From: Colwellia sp.
GTDB lineage: Bacteria > Pseudomonadota > Gammaproteobacteria > Enterobacterales > Alteromonadaceae
Assembly: GCA_022969175.1 (NCBI GenBank)
Contig: JALJPB010000007.1
Location: forward strand, 1 to 59,593
DNA: 59,593 nucleotides
Reading direction: 5' to 3'
Shown: in pieces, positions 9,085-17,339 of the stretch
Position numbering within the stretch: position 1 is the stretch's first letter
Layout of the letters: each line of letters opens with the position of its first letter
Program-made: the position numbers and the translations under genes
The notes under the pieces: generated by a model
Told to the model about the DNA's origin: nothing
The model's input: the letters and a program-made list of their open reading frames with translations, nothing else
Database searches by the model: none

Positions 9085-10092
9085 TTGATTTTTAATAATA
9101 TCAGCTATCAGGTCAAAAAAAACGAAAGTGTCTTGGAATGCTTACTTAGGTGTGAGCTAAAAATAGATTACTCTTGTAAAACAGGCAATTGCCAATCTTG
9201 CCTGCTTAAGTCAATAGCAGGCGACGTAGATAAAAAAGCACAAAAGGGATTAAAACCAACAGCTATTGAACAAGGATTTTTCCTCGCCTGTCAGCAGCAA
9301 GCTGAAGCTATTCAAAAAGCAGAATCAATTGACAATGAACTTATTTTTAGTCACGCCAGACTCGTTAATAAACAACTGTTTTCTAATGATATTTGTCAGT
9401 TAATTATTGAGCCGGTAAGTCCGCTCTATTATCATGCAGGTCAGTTTATTAACCTCAAAAACTCTCAAGGTATCGTCAGAAGCTATTCAATCGCTAATAT
9501 TCCAAGTGAACAACAATTAATTGAATTACATATTCATAAAAAAACCAACGGTGCGATGAGCCATTGGCTTTTCAATGAGTTTAATGTTGGTGATAATATT
9601 GATTTTCAAGGTCCAATTGGTGAATGTTTTTATACTTCAGAAAATAAAAATAAGCCAATGATACTTATTGGCACAGGAACTGGAGCCGCGCCATTAATTG
9701 GCATTGTAAGGGATGCATTAAAATCCGGCCATCAAGGTTTGATCTTGTTCTACCATGGAGCCAGAAATATTGAAGGGCTTTATTTACACGATATGTTATC
9801 TAATTTAGATAAAAGCCATTCGAATTTTAATTATCTGCCAAGCATTTCCCATAACGATGATTTACTATCAAACCTAGGATCGAATGATTCTGCAATAAAA
9901 ATTGTCGTCGGTCGCTGTAACGAAATCGCAATTAAGAAATTACAACCAACACCACAGACAATACTCTATTTATGTGGCAATCCAGAAATGGTTAATACTA
10001 CCCGAAAAAAAGCGTTTTTAGCCGGCATAGCATCAAAGAATATTTATATTGACCCCTTTGAATACAAAGATTTAAGGAAATCTGAAAGGTAA
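9085..10092 (+). CDS. [2Fe-2S] ferredoxin / NAD(P)H-flavin reductase fusion
   Basis: 335 residues in two parts. Residues 1-85 are a plant-type ferredoxin with cluster ligands Cys31, Cys36, Cys39 and Cys69. Residues 95-330 are an FNR-type reductase with FAD motif RSYSIAN, NAD(P) motif GTGTGAAPL and the C-terminal LCGNPEMV. This layout is that of oxygenase electron-transfer components (for example phenol or methane monooxygenase reductases). No oxygenase is nearby, and the truncated globin directly upstream is the likeliest electron acceptor (inference). The start is a TTG at 9085; an in-frame TAA at 9073 excludes anything further upstream, and no good ribosome site is visible. Confidence 0.88.
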   Translation: MIFNNISYQVKKNESVLECLLRCELKIDYSCKTGNCQSCLLKSIAGDVDKKAQKGLKPTAIEQGFFLACQQQAEAIQKAESIDNELIFSHARLVNKQLFSNDICQLIIEPVSPLYYHAGQFINLKNSQGIVRSYSIANIPSEQQLIELHIHKKTNGAMSHWLFNEFNVGDNIDFQGPIGECFYTSENKNKPMILIGTGTGAAPLIGIVRDALKSGHQGLILFYHGARNIEGLYLHDMLSNLDKSHSNFNYLPSISHNDDLLSNLGSNDSAIKIVVGRCNEIAIKKLQPTPQTILYLCGNPEMVNTTRKKAFLAGIASKNIYIDPFEYKDLRKSER

Positions 10093-10315
10093 TACATTTT
10101 TAATATCTGCTAAAAAACAAGTTCGCGAGTAATTCAATAGCATGGAAAAATTGATTCATCAAAAACGCTTGATTTATATAAATATCTAGACCTCTAACTT
10201 ACAGTTTCTCACATTTCTTCCACATTTTTTAAACAATACAGCGCTATTATGGCTTTCAATAAAGGGCATAATATCATCAATTTTTATCAATTCACGTTAG
10301 AAATAGGTAGGCACT

Positions 10316-10741
10316 ATGCCGATAAAATTGAAATGTATACTTGGTCTTTGTTCTTTACTTATTGGTGGGTGTAGTCAACTTCATCATATTCATATTGGTG
10401 ATATAGACCAATCACAGGGTACGTTAACTCCATTTACTATTGAGGTAAATGAACTGGGGTTTGATGTTGCTAGAACAGCAGAAATAGGAGCAGAAGTAGC
10501 AAAGTCTGCCTCGACCAGTGAAAACTTGGAGTTGGTGGCCTTGATACTAGCGATAAGTAATTTTGGCCCTAAAACAGGTAACCCTGTTTACAACGATGCT
10601 TATGCTGACCAGTTGATCTATGAAATTGGTAAAACGTGTGCAAGTCAAAAAATAACTGGATTAACGTCAGTACGTGAAGCAACCAAAGTCGGCCCAGTAA
10701 GTGGCGAGGTTGTACGTATTAAAGGTTACTGTATTAACTAA
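10316..10741 (+). CDS. Lipoprotein, first of three tandem paralogues
   Basis: 141 residues with a lipoprotein signal peptide ending LLIGGC (acylated Cys19). The function is unknown to me. The C-terminal half carries the pattern shared by the two following genes: AYADQLIYEIGKTC, about 30 residues, then RIKGYC. Two conserved Cys residues could form a disulfide in the periplasm. It is the longest of the three, with an extra Ala-rich helical stretch (ARTAEIGAEVAKSA). First gene of a probable three-gene operon, preceded by a 223-bp AT-rich gap in which I see no gene. Confidence 0.8.
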   Translation: MPIKLKCILGLCSLLIGGCSQLHHIHIGDIDQSQGTLTPFTIEVNELGFDVARTAEIGAEVAKSASTSENLELVALILAISNFGPKTGNPVYNDAYADQLIYEIGKTCASQKITGLTSVREATKVGPVSGEVVRIKGYCIN

Positions 10742-10757
10742 ATTTTAGGAGTTTTCC

Positions 10758-11063
10758 ATGTTGAGAAACACAATATCATATTCATTATTTGCACTTTTAC
10801 TGACTGGTTGTACGGGTTTAAATACCGTATCAATGACTCAAGTTCCAGCAAAAAGGGATAACATAATCACGACTAATTCATCTAGCTGGAATTTTATAGG
10901 AATAAATTTTAGCAATGCTTTTGCTGATCAAGCCATAGAAAATCTGAAAGCACAGTGCCCAACAGGAAAAATTGAAGGGGTATATACCAAGCACCAAACT
11001 ACCGGCTATATCCTTGTGTTTAAGAGAGAAATAATTGTATCTGCATACTGTAATGAGGTGTAG
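10758..11063 (+). CDS. Lipoprotein, second of three tandem paralogues
   Basis: 101 residues, signal peptide ending LLLTGC (Cys18). It carries the shared segment AFADQAIENLKAQCPTGKIEGV, then a terminal IIVSAYC. A TTTTAGGAG ribosome site lies 16 bp after the previous stop codon, so the genes are co-transcribed. The layout (lipobox, short linker, helix with DQ, Cys, beta segment, final Cys) resembles small TRL-like lipoproteins, but I am not sure of that assignment. Confidence 0.8.
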   Translation: MLRNTISYSLFALLLTGCTGLNTVSMTQVPAKRDNIITTNSSSWNFIGINFSNAFADQAIENLKAQCPTGKIEGVYTKHQTTGYILVFKREIIVSAYCNEV

Positions 11064-11065
11064 TG

Positions 11066-11377
11066 ATGAAAAAGCTATTTTTGTTGTTTTGGCCAGTAAT
11101 GCTTAGTGCATGCACAAGCAGTATTCATATGTCACAAATGAATGTTGCCAGTAATCATAGTGAATTTGAGAGTGACGAAGTTATTGAAATTGAAAAATCA
11201 CAAAAAATCATCCTCGGCTTTGTTTATGATACTAATTATGTTGATCAAGCTTATAACAAACTTTTACTTACATGCCCGAATGGAACATCGATGATTAATG
11301 TAGAGTATTTAACTAATCATGGATTTCTCAGTTGGACAGATAAAATACGAATTAAAGCGGTTTGCAAAAAGGCATAA
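11066..11377 (+). CDS. Lipoprotein, third of three tandem paralogues
   Basis: Start placed at the ATG at 11066 (GAGGTG ribosome site, 5-nt spacing) rather than the GTG at 11063 that overlaps the preceding stop. 103 residues, signal peptide ending VMLSAC. It shows the shared segment NYVDQAYNKLLLTCPNGTSM and a final RIKAVC, plus a more acidic linker (FESDEVIEIEKS). Function unknown. A strong perfect hairpin follows. Confidence 0.8.
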   Translation: MKKLFLLFWPVMLSACTSSIHMSQMNVASNHSEFESDEVIEIEKSQKIILGFVYDTNYVDQAYNKLLLTCPNGTSMINVEYLTNHGFLSWTDKIRIKAVCKKA

Positions 11378-11406
11378 GCAGACCACTGCATATTTCTAGT
11401 ATTATC

Positions 11407-11443
11407 AAGTAACATAACCACCATAATAGTGGTTATGTTACTT
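11407..11443. terminator. Strong bidirectional hairpin terminator
   Basis: A perfect 15-bp inverted repeat, AAGTAACATAACCAC (11407-11421) and GTGGTTATGTTACTT (11429-11443), with a 7-nt loop. It lies between the lipoprotein operon (+) and the HlyD gene (-), so it probably ends transcription from both sides. Confidence 0.75.
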
Positions 11444-11447
11444 AAGA

Positions 11448-12689
11448 TTAATTCCCCGAAAAGACCAGTACCTGTACTGGCAACAATAATGCCTGTAAAC
11501 GTAAGATAATCGCATGGACAAAGCCAACAGCATCAACCATATGGTAATAAATGAACTCTGACGTACCCAGCTCACCACTGGCTATTAACTCGTGATGATA
11601 ACTGTACGCATTAGCAAGGCACTTAGTTCCAGGGACGACACCATCAAGGCCACCTTCATATAACGGTTTCAGTAATACTGTCAAAGTACCTGGTTTAGCT
11701 CTGTCCTGAACATCAAGCAAAGTTTCATTGGTTCTCAATTGTCCGCTGGCTATTACATTTTGAATGCTGGCAATTTTCATCGGGATAATGGTGAATGGTT
11801 TGGACAAACAGGTGATTTCAGCATAAGTACCTACTTCTAGAACGCCAGCAGCTAACTGATTAAAACCCGCTTGCACACCTTCTTTTCCAGAAGCTAAGCC
11901 GTTAGTCGGCACTATGATACCCGCAGGACGAATCATCGGATTGACAAAATCTCCAGGTTGTAAGGTAAACTGCTGCAATTCACCATCAATATGTGCATAG
12001 ACTGTACGTTTACCTTCTTCAACAATGGCAGAATTTAATACTTCTGTCGCACTGGCTTTTTTTGCCGGTAATATGGTATCTATTGTCGCTTGTGCTATCG
12101 CTTGATTTGCCTTAGCTGCGCTTTGTCCTGCTTTATTTATCGCAACAGTATCAGCCAATTTTTGCACTTCACTGGCACTAATTAAATGTTGGCCCTGTAA
12201 CTGAAGTTTCTTTTTCCTGTCATATTCATTTTTAGCGCGCATATAGGCACTTTTAGCTTGTTCAACACTACTTTTGGCGACGTCAAGTTGAGCATAGGCG
12301 GTAGAAAACTCGGCCTCTACTTCTTTTATTTGCACTTCTGCTCTTTCAATTGCGGCCATTTGTGATTGATCATACATGCTAAAAATCGCCGTTCCGGCTT
12401 TTATTTGTTGATGATTCTTAACAAAAACATGCTGAACTCTGCCACTTTGTTCCGGTAATATTGATACGGTACGGAACAAGGGGCTAGCGTTGGTGGTTGA
12501 TGGGTGATAATAAAAAATCAAGGTTACTAGCGAAATCGTTAATATAATACAAGCTGATATTCCCCATCGTAGTTCATACCACATAGTAAAAAATGTAATC
12601 TCTTTCCCCCAACGTTTACCTTGACGGTATTTCCGAAATAAATAATCAGGCAATATGGTGAAAAGTGAACATAAAATAACTTCTAACAT
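11448..12689 (-). CDS. HlyD-family membrane fusion protein (YiaV/YibH-like)
   Basis: The frame is open to 12713, but the ATG at 12689 (MLEVILCSLF) has an excellent AAGGAGGAG ribosome site, giving 413 residues. There is one N-terminal membrane segment (SACIILTISLVTLIFYY), then a lipoyl-like half (ILPEQSGRVQHVFVKNHQQI), a long coiled coil rich in Ala, Glu and Lys (about residues 105-200), and the returning beta-barrel half. Such proteins bridge an inner-membrane pump to the outer membrane. No pump gene is adjacent. The upstream DUF3302-like gene ends 1 bp before this start, so the two form a coupled pair, like yiaW-yiaV in E. coli. Confidence 0.85.
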   Translation of the reverse strand: MLEVILCSLFTILPDYLFRKYRQGKRWGKEITFFTMWYELRWGISACIILTISLVTLIFYYHPSTTNASPLFRTVSILPEQSGRVQHVFVKNHQQIKAGTAIFSMYDQSQMAAIERAEVQIKEVEAEFSTAYAQLDVAKSSVEQAKSAYMRAKNEYDRKKKLQLQGQHLISASEVQKLADTVAINKAGQSAAKANQAIAQATIDTILPAKKASATEVLNSAIVEEGKRTVYAHIDGELQQFTLQPGDFVNPMIRPAGIIVPTNGLASGKEGVQAGFNQLAAGVLEVGTYAEITCLSKPFTIIPMKIASIQNVIASGQLRTNETLLDVQDRAKPGTLTVLLKPLYEGGLDGVVPGTKCLANAYSYHHELIASGELGTSEFIYYHMVDAVGFVHAIILRLQALLLPVQVLVFSGN

Positions 12690-12690
12690 G

Positions 12691-13068
12691 TTAGCACTCC
12701 TCCTTGGTATCAACTTTATCTACGACATCCGCTGCTAACTTAGCTTTTTCATTCTTAGCGATTATTGACAAAGATCGGGCAATAGATTTTAACGGTGATA
12801 AAAAATCTGGCAATTTAATTACCGCAACGACCAAAGCAGCCACCCAAAATACATTATTGTGAGTAAATAGTGCCAAGATAGTTAAAATTGAAATGAGTTG
12901 AATTTGTGTATGGTTTTTGCCATGGGCAATATGTTCAGGAACCGCGTGTAACTTAAAGTATAAAACGCCGCCAATAAGCACCATGACTATCAGGGTAATA
13001 GCGATGCCAATCATTAAAGGATCACCATCAGCTCCTGCCAAATAACTTGGTATATGTTCAGTTGTCAT
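12691..13068 (-). CDS. DUF3302-like small membrane protein (YiaW-like)
   Basis: 125 residues, two or three membrane helices: GIAITLIVMVLIGGVLYF, then ISILTILALFTHNNVFWVAAL. The middle segment LHAVPEHIAHGKNH followed by LFTH and FW matches my recollection of the DUF3302 pattern (LH..P..IA...NH ... LFTLH). It is translationally coupled to the HlyD-type gene, the same arrangement as in enterobacteria, which supports the assignment. Function unknown. The stretch 13069-13480 upstream contains no gene that I can see. Confidence 0.7.
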   Translation of the reverse strand: MTTEHIPSYLAGADGDPLMIGIAITLIVMVLIGGVLYFKLHAVPEHIAHGKNHTQIQLISILTILALFTHNNVFWVAALVVAVIKLPDFLSPLKSIARSLSIIAKNEKAKLAADVVDKVDTKEEC

Positions 13069-13480
13069 TAAATTGTCCTTTCTTTATTGTCATAAATACA
13101 CATCTTCTTTTAGCCTACTAATCAAATACCTTAGCATAATCCAGATCACAGTTAACAATTTTGACTATAGCTAAATTAATTCTACCTAAATTAAGGCGTT
13201 ATCATGCTCGAGTGTAGAATGTTTTAATAAAAAATGGAAACTTCATCACGGTCTAAATCTTTTGCTCATCTAACCAATAATAAGTAAATTGGTAAACAAA
13301 AAAATTTCACCTTTAATAAATTCCATTAATTAGACATTAGTTAATGTTGAGCTTTTTTTGTCGCTAGGCTGATGTTATGGGTTAATATGACAAAATAGTT
13401 GTAGCGAACATGAGTTCACTAGCATTCCCTCTTGTTGAACTGTTAGGGATTTAGTGAGATTACTCATCTTTGGAGTATTG

Positions 13481-13882
13481 ATGAAAAAAGTAATAGATAA
13501 ATTAGCTTGGCTTTATATTCGTGACGGTAAACTATTGAGTGCCCGTTCGAAAGATAAAAAACTTTTCTATATCCCTGGGGGTAAACGCGAAAAAGGCGAA
13601 TCAGATGAGGAAGCCCTTATACGCGAAATTAAAGAAGAAATATCAGTAGATTTAATTCCTAATTCAATTAAATATGCAGAAACATTTACCGCTCAAGCTG
13701 ATGGTAAAAATAGTGACATCATTGTTAAACTAACCTGCTATTTTGCTGACTTTCAAGGAAGTCTGTCTCCAGATGCAGAAATAGAAGAAATAGATTTCAT
13801 TGCTTATCATAACAAATCTCTTTGTTCTGCTGGCTCGATTAAAATTATGGATTGGCTTAACAGCCAAAATTTAATACAGTAA
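13481..13882 (+). CDS. Nudix hydrolase
   Basis: The frame extends to 13454, but GGAG lies 5 nt before the ATG at 13481, giving 133 residues. The Nudix box is present: GKREKGESDEEALIREIKEE fits G-x5-E-x7-REUxEE. The following Gly of the consensus is Ser here (EEISVDL). These enzymes cleave nucleoside diphosphates linked to another moiety; the substrate is unknown. No signal peptide. A VOC gene starts 20 bp downstream, probably in the same transcript. Confidence 0.88.
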   Translation: MKKVIDKLAWLYIRDGKLLSARSKDKKLFYIPGGKREKGESDEEALIREIKEEISVDLIPNSIKYAETFTAQADGKNSDIIVKLTCYFADFQGSLSPDAEIEEIDFIAYHNKSLCSAGSIKIMDWLNSQNLIQ

Positions 13883-13902
13883 ATAATAAATGAGGAGATA
13901 AA

Positions 13903-14289
13903 ATGTTCAGTCATATTATGATTGGTGCAAACGACGTTCAAGAATCAAAAGTATTTTATGATGCTATATTAGGTGCACTGGGCTATGAGCCTGGAGTAAC
14001 AGATGAAAAAGGCCGCTGCTTTTACTTTACTAAAAGTGGTGTTTTCGCCATCACTAAACCGATAAATAACGAACCAGCTTGTCATGGCAATGGCTCTACC
14101 ATAGGTTTTACCGCAAAAAACACCGAGCAAGCTGATGCTTGGCATGCGGCAGGTCTCGCCAATGGTGGTATTGCCTGTGAGAATCCACCTGGGGAGCGTG
14201 AAGGAGTAATTGGCAAGCTCTATCTTGCTTACCTACGCGATCCTTCTGGTAATAAAATATGCGCTCTGCATAGGTTGGGTTCTAAATAA
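13903..14289 (+). CDS. VOC family (glyoxalase-like) protein
   Basis: 128 residues. It begins with FSHIMIGANDVQESKVFYDAIL, the first beta-alpha-beta module with a metal-binding His. A second module follows, FTAKNTEQADAWHAAGLANGG, ending in YLRDPSGNKICALHRL. Members are metal-dependent glyoxalases, dioxygenases or antibiotic-binding proteins; which one cannot be told. AGGAG precedes the ATG. It follows the Nudix gene in a likely two-gene operon. The 262 bp after it hold no gene that I trust. Confidence 0.88.
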   Translation: MFSHIMIGANDVQESKVFYDAILGALGYEPGVTDEKGRCFYFTKSGVFAITKPINNEPACHGNGSTIGFTAKNTEQADAWHAAGLANGGIACENPPGEREGVIGKLYLAYLRDPSGNKICALHRLGSK

Positions 14290-14551
14290 AGTCGGAAACT
14301 GGAATTATTATGTTTAGGTACGAAAATATCTTTCAAGAAATTTAAGTTACTTTGATCTAGAGCGGACACGGTTGAACAACCACATTGAGTTAACAGTCTA
14401 GATAACGGACGTTCCCCATAGATTGAAACATATATTTTTTTGATGGAAGTTTTTGTCATTCAGGCTGACAGACAACTAAGCCAGCTAAACGGTCATCGAA
14501 ACTTTAAACCAAAAGGACAGCCACAAACCGGACATTAGAACCATAACATTG

Positions 14552-15475
14552 CTAAGGAATTATAATAATACAACAGCCACTAAGTTGGCTAATATTAACT
14601 TGTTGGATAGTGAGCCAGGATTGAGCGGCCTTATTTGCAGCAGGACGGATAACTAGATACTCAATATTCAGGTTATCCATCATGGTTTTAATTTCATCGT
14701 TAGGTTCATCTTCCCATATAAAGAGTAAATCACTACTGTTTTCTGACAAACTAGATAGTTTCGCCCATTGCCTGCTGTTAGGAATTTCATTGGGCTCCCA
14801 GTGTAAAGAGGTGCCCGTTAATTGATAGCCTTGTTTAAAATACTGATAAACAGGGTGTGAAAAAACCAATGTTTTACTTTGAAGTTTTGTTATTTGCTCT
14901 TGGTAGCCAAGATCTAAAGCAACTAGTTCGCTAATAAGCTTAATAGCCTTGAGTTTGATCGATTGGCTGTGCTCAGGATATCGCTTGGTTAATACCTTTA
15001 TAATGTTCTGAGCTTGCTTTTTAGCTAACTTCATATCCATCCAAGTAGTAATAGCCAACTGATCATGGGAATGATCACCCTCAGGTCCGTGACTATGACT
15101 TAAGCTCGTGTCTAATTGTATAAGTTCACTTTCAAGCCCAGCCAAGGTATCAATTAATTTATTGTCCGCTATTGATATTTTAGTTAACCAAGGAGAGTAA
15201 TTATCGCCATTCAAGACCAACAAATCTGCTTGTTGTAAAAGTAAAATATCATCAATATTGGGTTGCCATTGAGCGGGATCAATTCCTTTGGGGATTGGTA
15301 AGTTTACTTGAGCAAAATCCCCAGCTAATTGTTGAGTAAAATAATACAGTGGATAATTAACGGTAGTAATTGAAATTTTATTTTGCTCTGTTTGTAGTTG
15401 AGTTTGCTGTTTACCACATGAAATCATGCAAAAACTAACGAATAATAAAACAACAAAAATTTTCATTTTTAACAT
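14552..15475 (-). CDS. ZnuA-like metal-binding lipoprotein of an ABC system
   Basis: 307 residues. The signal peptide ends in FCMISC (lipid-anchored). The body follows the ZnuA/TroA cluster-9 solute-binding fold: TTVNYPLYYFTQQLAG at the start, DLLVLNGDNYSPWL, then a His-rich loop HSHGPEGDHSHDQ typical of zinc binders, and LVFSHPVYQYFKQGY. The final stretch ends in an odd CCIIIIP. It is the last gene of a four-gene operon, 9 nt after the permease stop, with an AAGG ribosome site. Known ZnuA proteins work with ABC-3 permeases (ZnuB); here the neighbour is FtsX-like, which is unusual. Confidence 0.85.
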   Translation of the reverse strand: MLKMKIFVVLLFVSFCMISCGKQQTQLQTEQNKISITTVNYPLYYFTQQLAGDFAQVNLPIPKGIDPAQWQPNIDDILLLQQADLLVLNGDNYSPWLTKISIADNKLIDTLAGLESELIQLDTSLSHSHGPEGDHSHDQLAITTWMDMKLAKKQAQNIIKVLTKRYPEHSQSIKLKAIKLISELVALDLGYQEQITKLQSKTLVFSHPVYQYFKQGYQLTGTSLHWEPNEIPNSRQWAKLSSLSENSSDLLFIWEDEPNDEIKTMMDNLNIEYLVIRPAANKAAQSWLTIQQVNISQLSGCCIIIIP

Positions 15476-15484
15476 TTAATAACC

Positions 15485-16666
15485 TTAAGAAACAATGATA
15501 TTTTGTATTAGCGATATGCCATATTGATTAGTTAACACAGACAAAACAACGGCGAGTAAACTGCCAAAAACTATCACAGTGATGACTTCTATAGCCATAA
15601 TAAAATGAATTTGTTGTTTGCTTGCGCCTATCCGGGCTAAGGTAAAACGCTCATTTTTTCTTAACTGTAATGACAATGAAAACACTAAAAAAGCAACAAC
15701 ACCAGTGGCTAAAGTAATAATAAACATACTGGCAATGATGTAATGGCTGACGGTGAAAACCGTACTTAATAGCTCTTTAATAACCTTTTTGCTACGGACA
15801 ATTAATAACTGTGGTTGCTCTGTTTTGTACTGACCTAATAACAATGTTTCGGCTTTAGTTGAATGAGGCACAGGTATGATGGCGGAAATGGGGTAATCCG
15901 CCGAGTTACCATGAAAGTGATAACTGCTTAAATTGTTCGCTGTTATTTCGTTATATTGGCGTAAAGAAGCGTTAGCTATAATATTGTTTTCTTGTACTTT
16001 TAAAATACTAGCTTGTGACTTTGTTGTCGTTAAATCTTGGTGACCATGTCCTAGTCCTTGAATAACCCAAGTAGTTTTAACATCAACAAAAATAGCCTCA
16101 TCATCAGAGCTGAAACTAGGTTTCAATAGCCCAACTACTTTCATTTTTAATGGATAAACTCCCGCTAAATCAAATGCACTTTCAGGTGAAGATATAACAA
16201 AGTCACCTAGAGATAGGTTCATTTCTCTTGCTACCTTACTCCCCAGAACAGCCTCTCCTAAAATGGCAATAAAACGGCCTTGAGCAAGCTCTAATTGGCG
16301 ATAGGAAAAGTACTGATTATTGGTACCAACAATAGGGTGATTTTGCGCATTAAAACGATAATATAATGGGATTGCATTTGCCAAACTGCCTTGCTGTATT
16401 TTTTTTACCTCACTATAAGGAATTGTCTTTTCACTTTTAGCGCGAAAATAGAGGCTGCCTAACGCTAACTCTAATGGACTGCCATTTGCGCCCAATACTA
16501 AGGGGGTTTGTTCCGCTCGAGATAGTAGCTGTACCGAGGTTTGTTGCACTATGGTATAGATGGCAATAGGCAACCAAATAACTAAGGCAACGGCACCAAC
16601 AAGCAGCATTAACTTTTTTCTGTGATGGCGAATGTATTGACCACTGATATATAAGATGTCATTCAT
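15485..16666 (-). CDS. FtsX/MacB-type ABC permease
   Basis: 393 residues with an N-terminal helix (KLMLLVGAVALVIWLPIAIY), a large periplasmic domain (about residues 40-290) and a cluster of three C-terminal helices (ASMFIITLATGVVAFLVFSL, then IEVITVIVFGSLLAVV). ARIGASKQQIHFIMAIE is the FtsX signature loop that contacts the ATPase. The start overlaps the end of the ATPase gene by 8 nt. FtsX-type permeases move lipoproteins, peptides or drugs or transmit force; involvement in metal uptake is inferred from the neighbours. Confidence 0.9.
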   Translation of the reverse strand: MNDILYISGQYIRHHRKKLMLLVGAVALVIWLPIAIYTIVQQTSVQLLSRAEQTPLVLGANGSPLELALGSLYFRAKSEKTIPYSEVKKIQQGSLANAIPLYYRFNAQNHPIVGTNNQYFSYRQLELAQGRFIAILGEAVLGSKVAREMNLSLGDFVISSPESAFDLAGVYPLKMKVVGLLKPSFSSDDEAIFVDVKTTWVIQGLGHGHQDLTTTKSQASILKVQENNIIANASLRQYNEITANNLSSYHFHGNSADYPISAIIPVPHSTKAETLLLGQYKTEQPQLLIVRSKKVIKELLSTVFTVSHYIIASMFIITLATGVVAFLVFSLSLQLRKNERFTLARIGASKQQIHFIMAIEVITVIVFGSLLAVVLSVLTNQYGISLIQNIIVS

Positions 16667-17339
16667 GAGCTTTACCGCTCTGTATTAATAATTCCTTCAT
16701 ATCTAATACACGATCAAAGTGGGTTAATAGTGAGTGGTCATGAGTGACGGTTAGTAATATTCTATTTTTCTGTTTACATTCTTCTATCAGCTTTTGCAGT
16801 ACGGTAAGTTTATTTTCAGGATCTAAGTTACCTGTAGGCTCATCTGCTAATACTACTGAAGGCTCAAGTAATAGAGCCCGACAAACAGCAACTCGCTGGC
16901 GTTCACCCTGAGAAAGTTCGACTACATTGCGCGATAATTTATTGTACAAACCCAGATGTTCGGCAATGGCCTTTGCTCTACTTTTTATTTTTGCATTTAC
17001 CACCGTCTGTTTGGATAAACGTGCCTGCAATAGAATGTTATCGAAAACAGTCAAATAATCCAACAGCTCAAACGATTGAAAAATCATACCTATATGGTTT
17101 AATCGGTAATCTCGACATTGCTTTTCTGGCATTTGGGTAATGTTTTCTTCGTCAATAATCACATTACCCGACTGTGGTGTTAATATTCCGCACATTAAAT
17201 TAAGCAAGGTTGTTTTGCCTGAGCCACTTGGCCCAACCAGAGCAACACTTTCTCCTGGGGCAATGCTAAGCTTTTCTATATATAGGTTCAATGCTTGCTC
17301 AGGATAACTAAAGGCCAGTTGTTTTATTATCATGGTCAC
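16659..17339 (-). CDS. LolD/MacB-type ABC ATPase
   Basis: 226 residues. Walker A GPSGSGKTTLLN, Q-loop MIFQSFELLDYLTV, signature LSQGERQRVAVCRAL, Walker B VVLADEPTGNLD and the switch His in VTHDH are all intact. The sequence style is that of the LolD/MacB/FtsE branch that pairs with FtsX-like permeases. The GTG at 17339 overlaps the upstream TAG stop (TAGTG); an ATG at 17333 is the alternative start. It is sandwiched in the operon with overlaps on both sides, so it certainly belongs to the same complex as the permease. Confidence 0.95.
   Translation of the reverse strand: MTMIIKQLAFSYPEQALNLYIEKLSIAPGESVALVGPSGSGKTTLLNLMCGILTPQSGNVIIDEENITQMPEKQCRDYRLNHIGMIFQSFELLDYLTVFDNILLQARLSKQTVVNAKIKSRAKAIAEHLGLYNKLSRNVVELSQGERQRVAVCRALLLEPSVVLADEPTGNLDPENKLTVLQKLIEECKQKNRILLTVTHDHSLLTHFDRVLDMKELLIQSGKAHE

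Noticed and set aside
14229..14459. 76-codon open frame on the minus strand after the VOC gene
   Set aside because: It overlaps the end of the well-supported VOC gene and has no ribosome site or family features.
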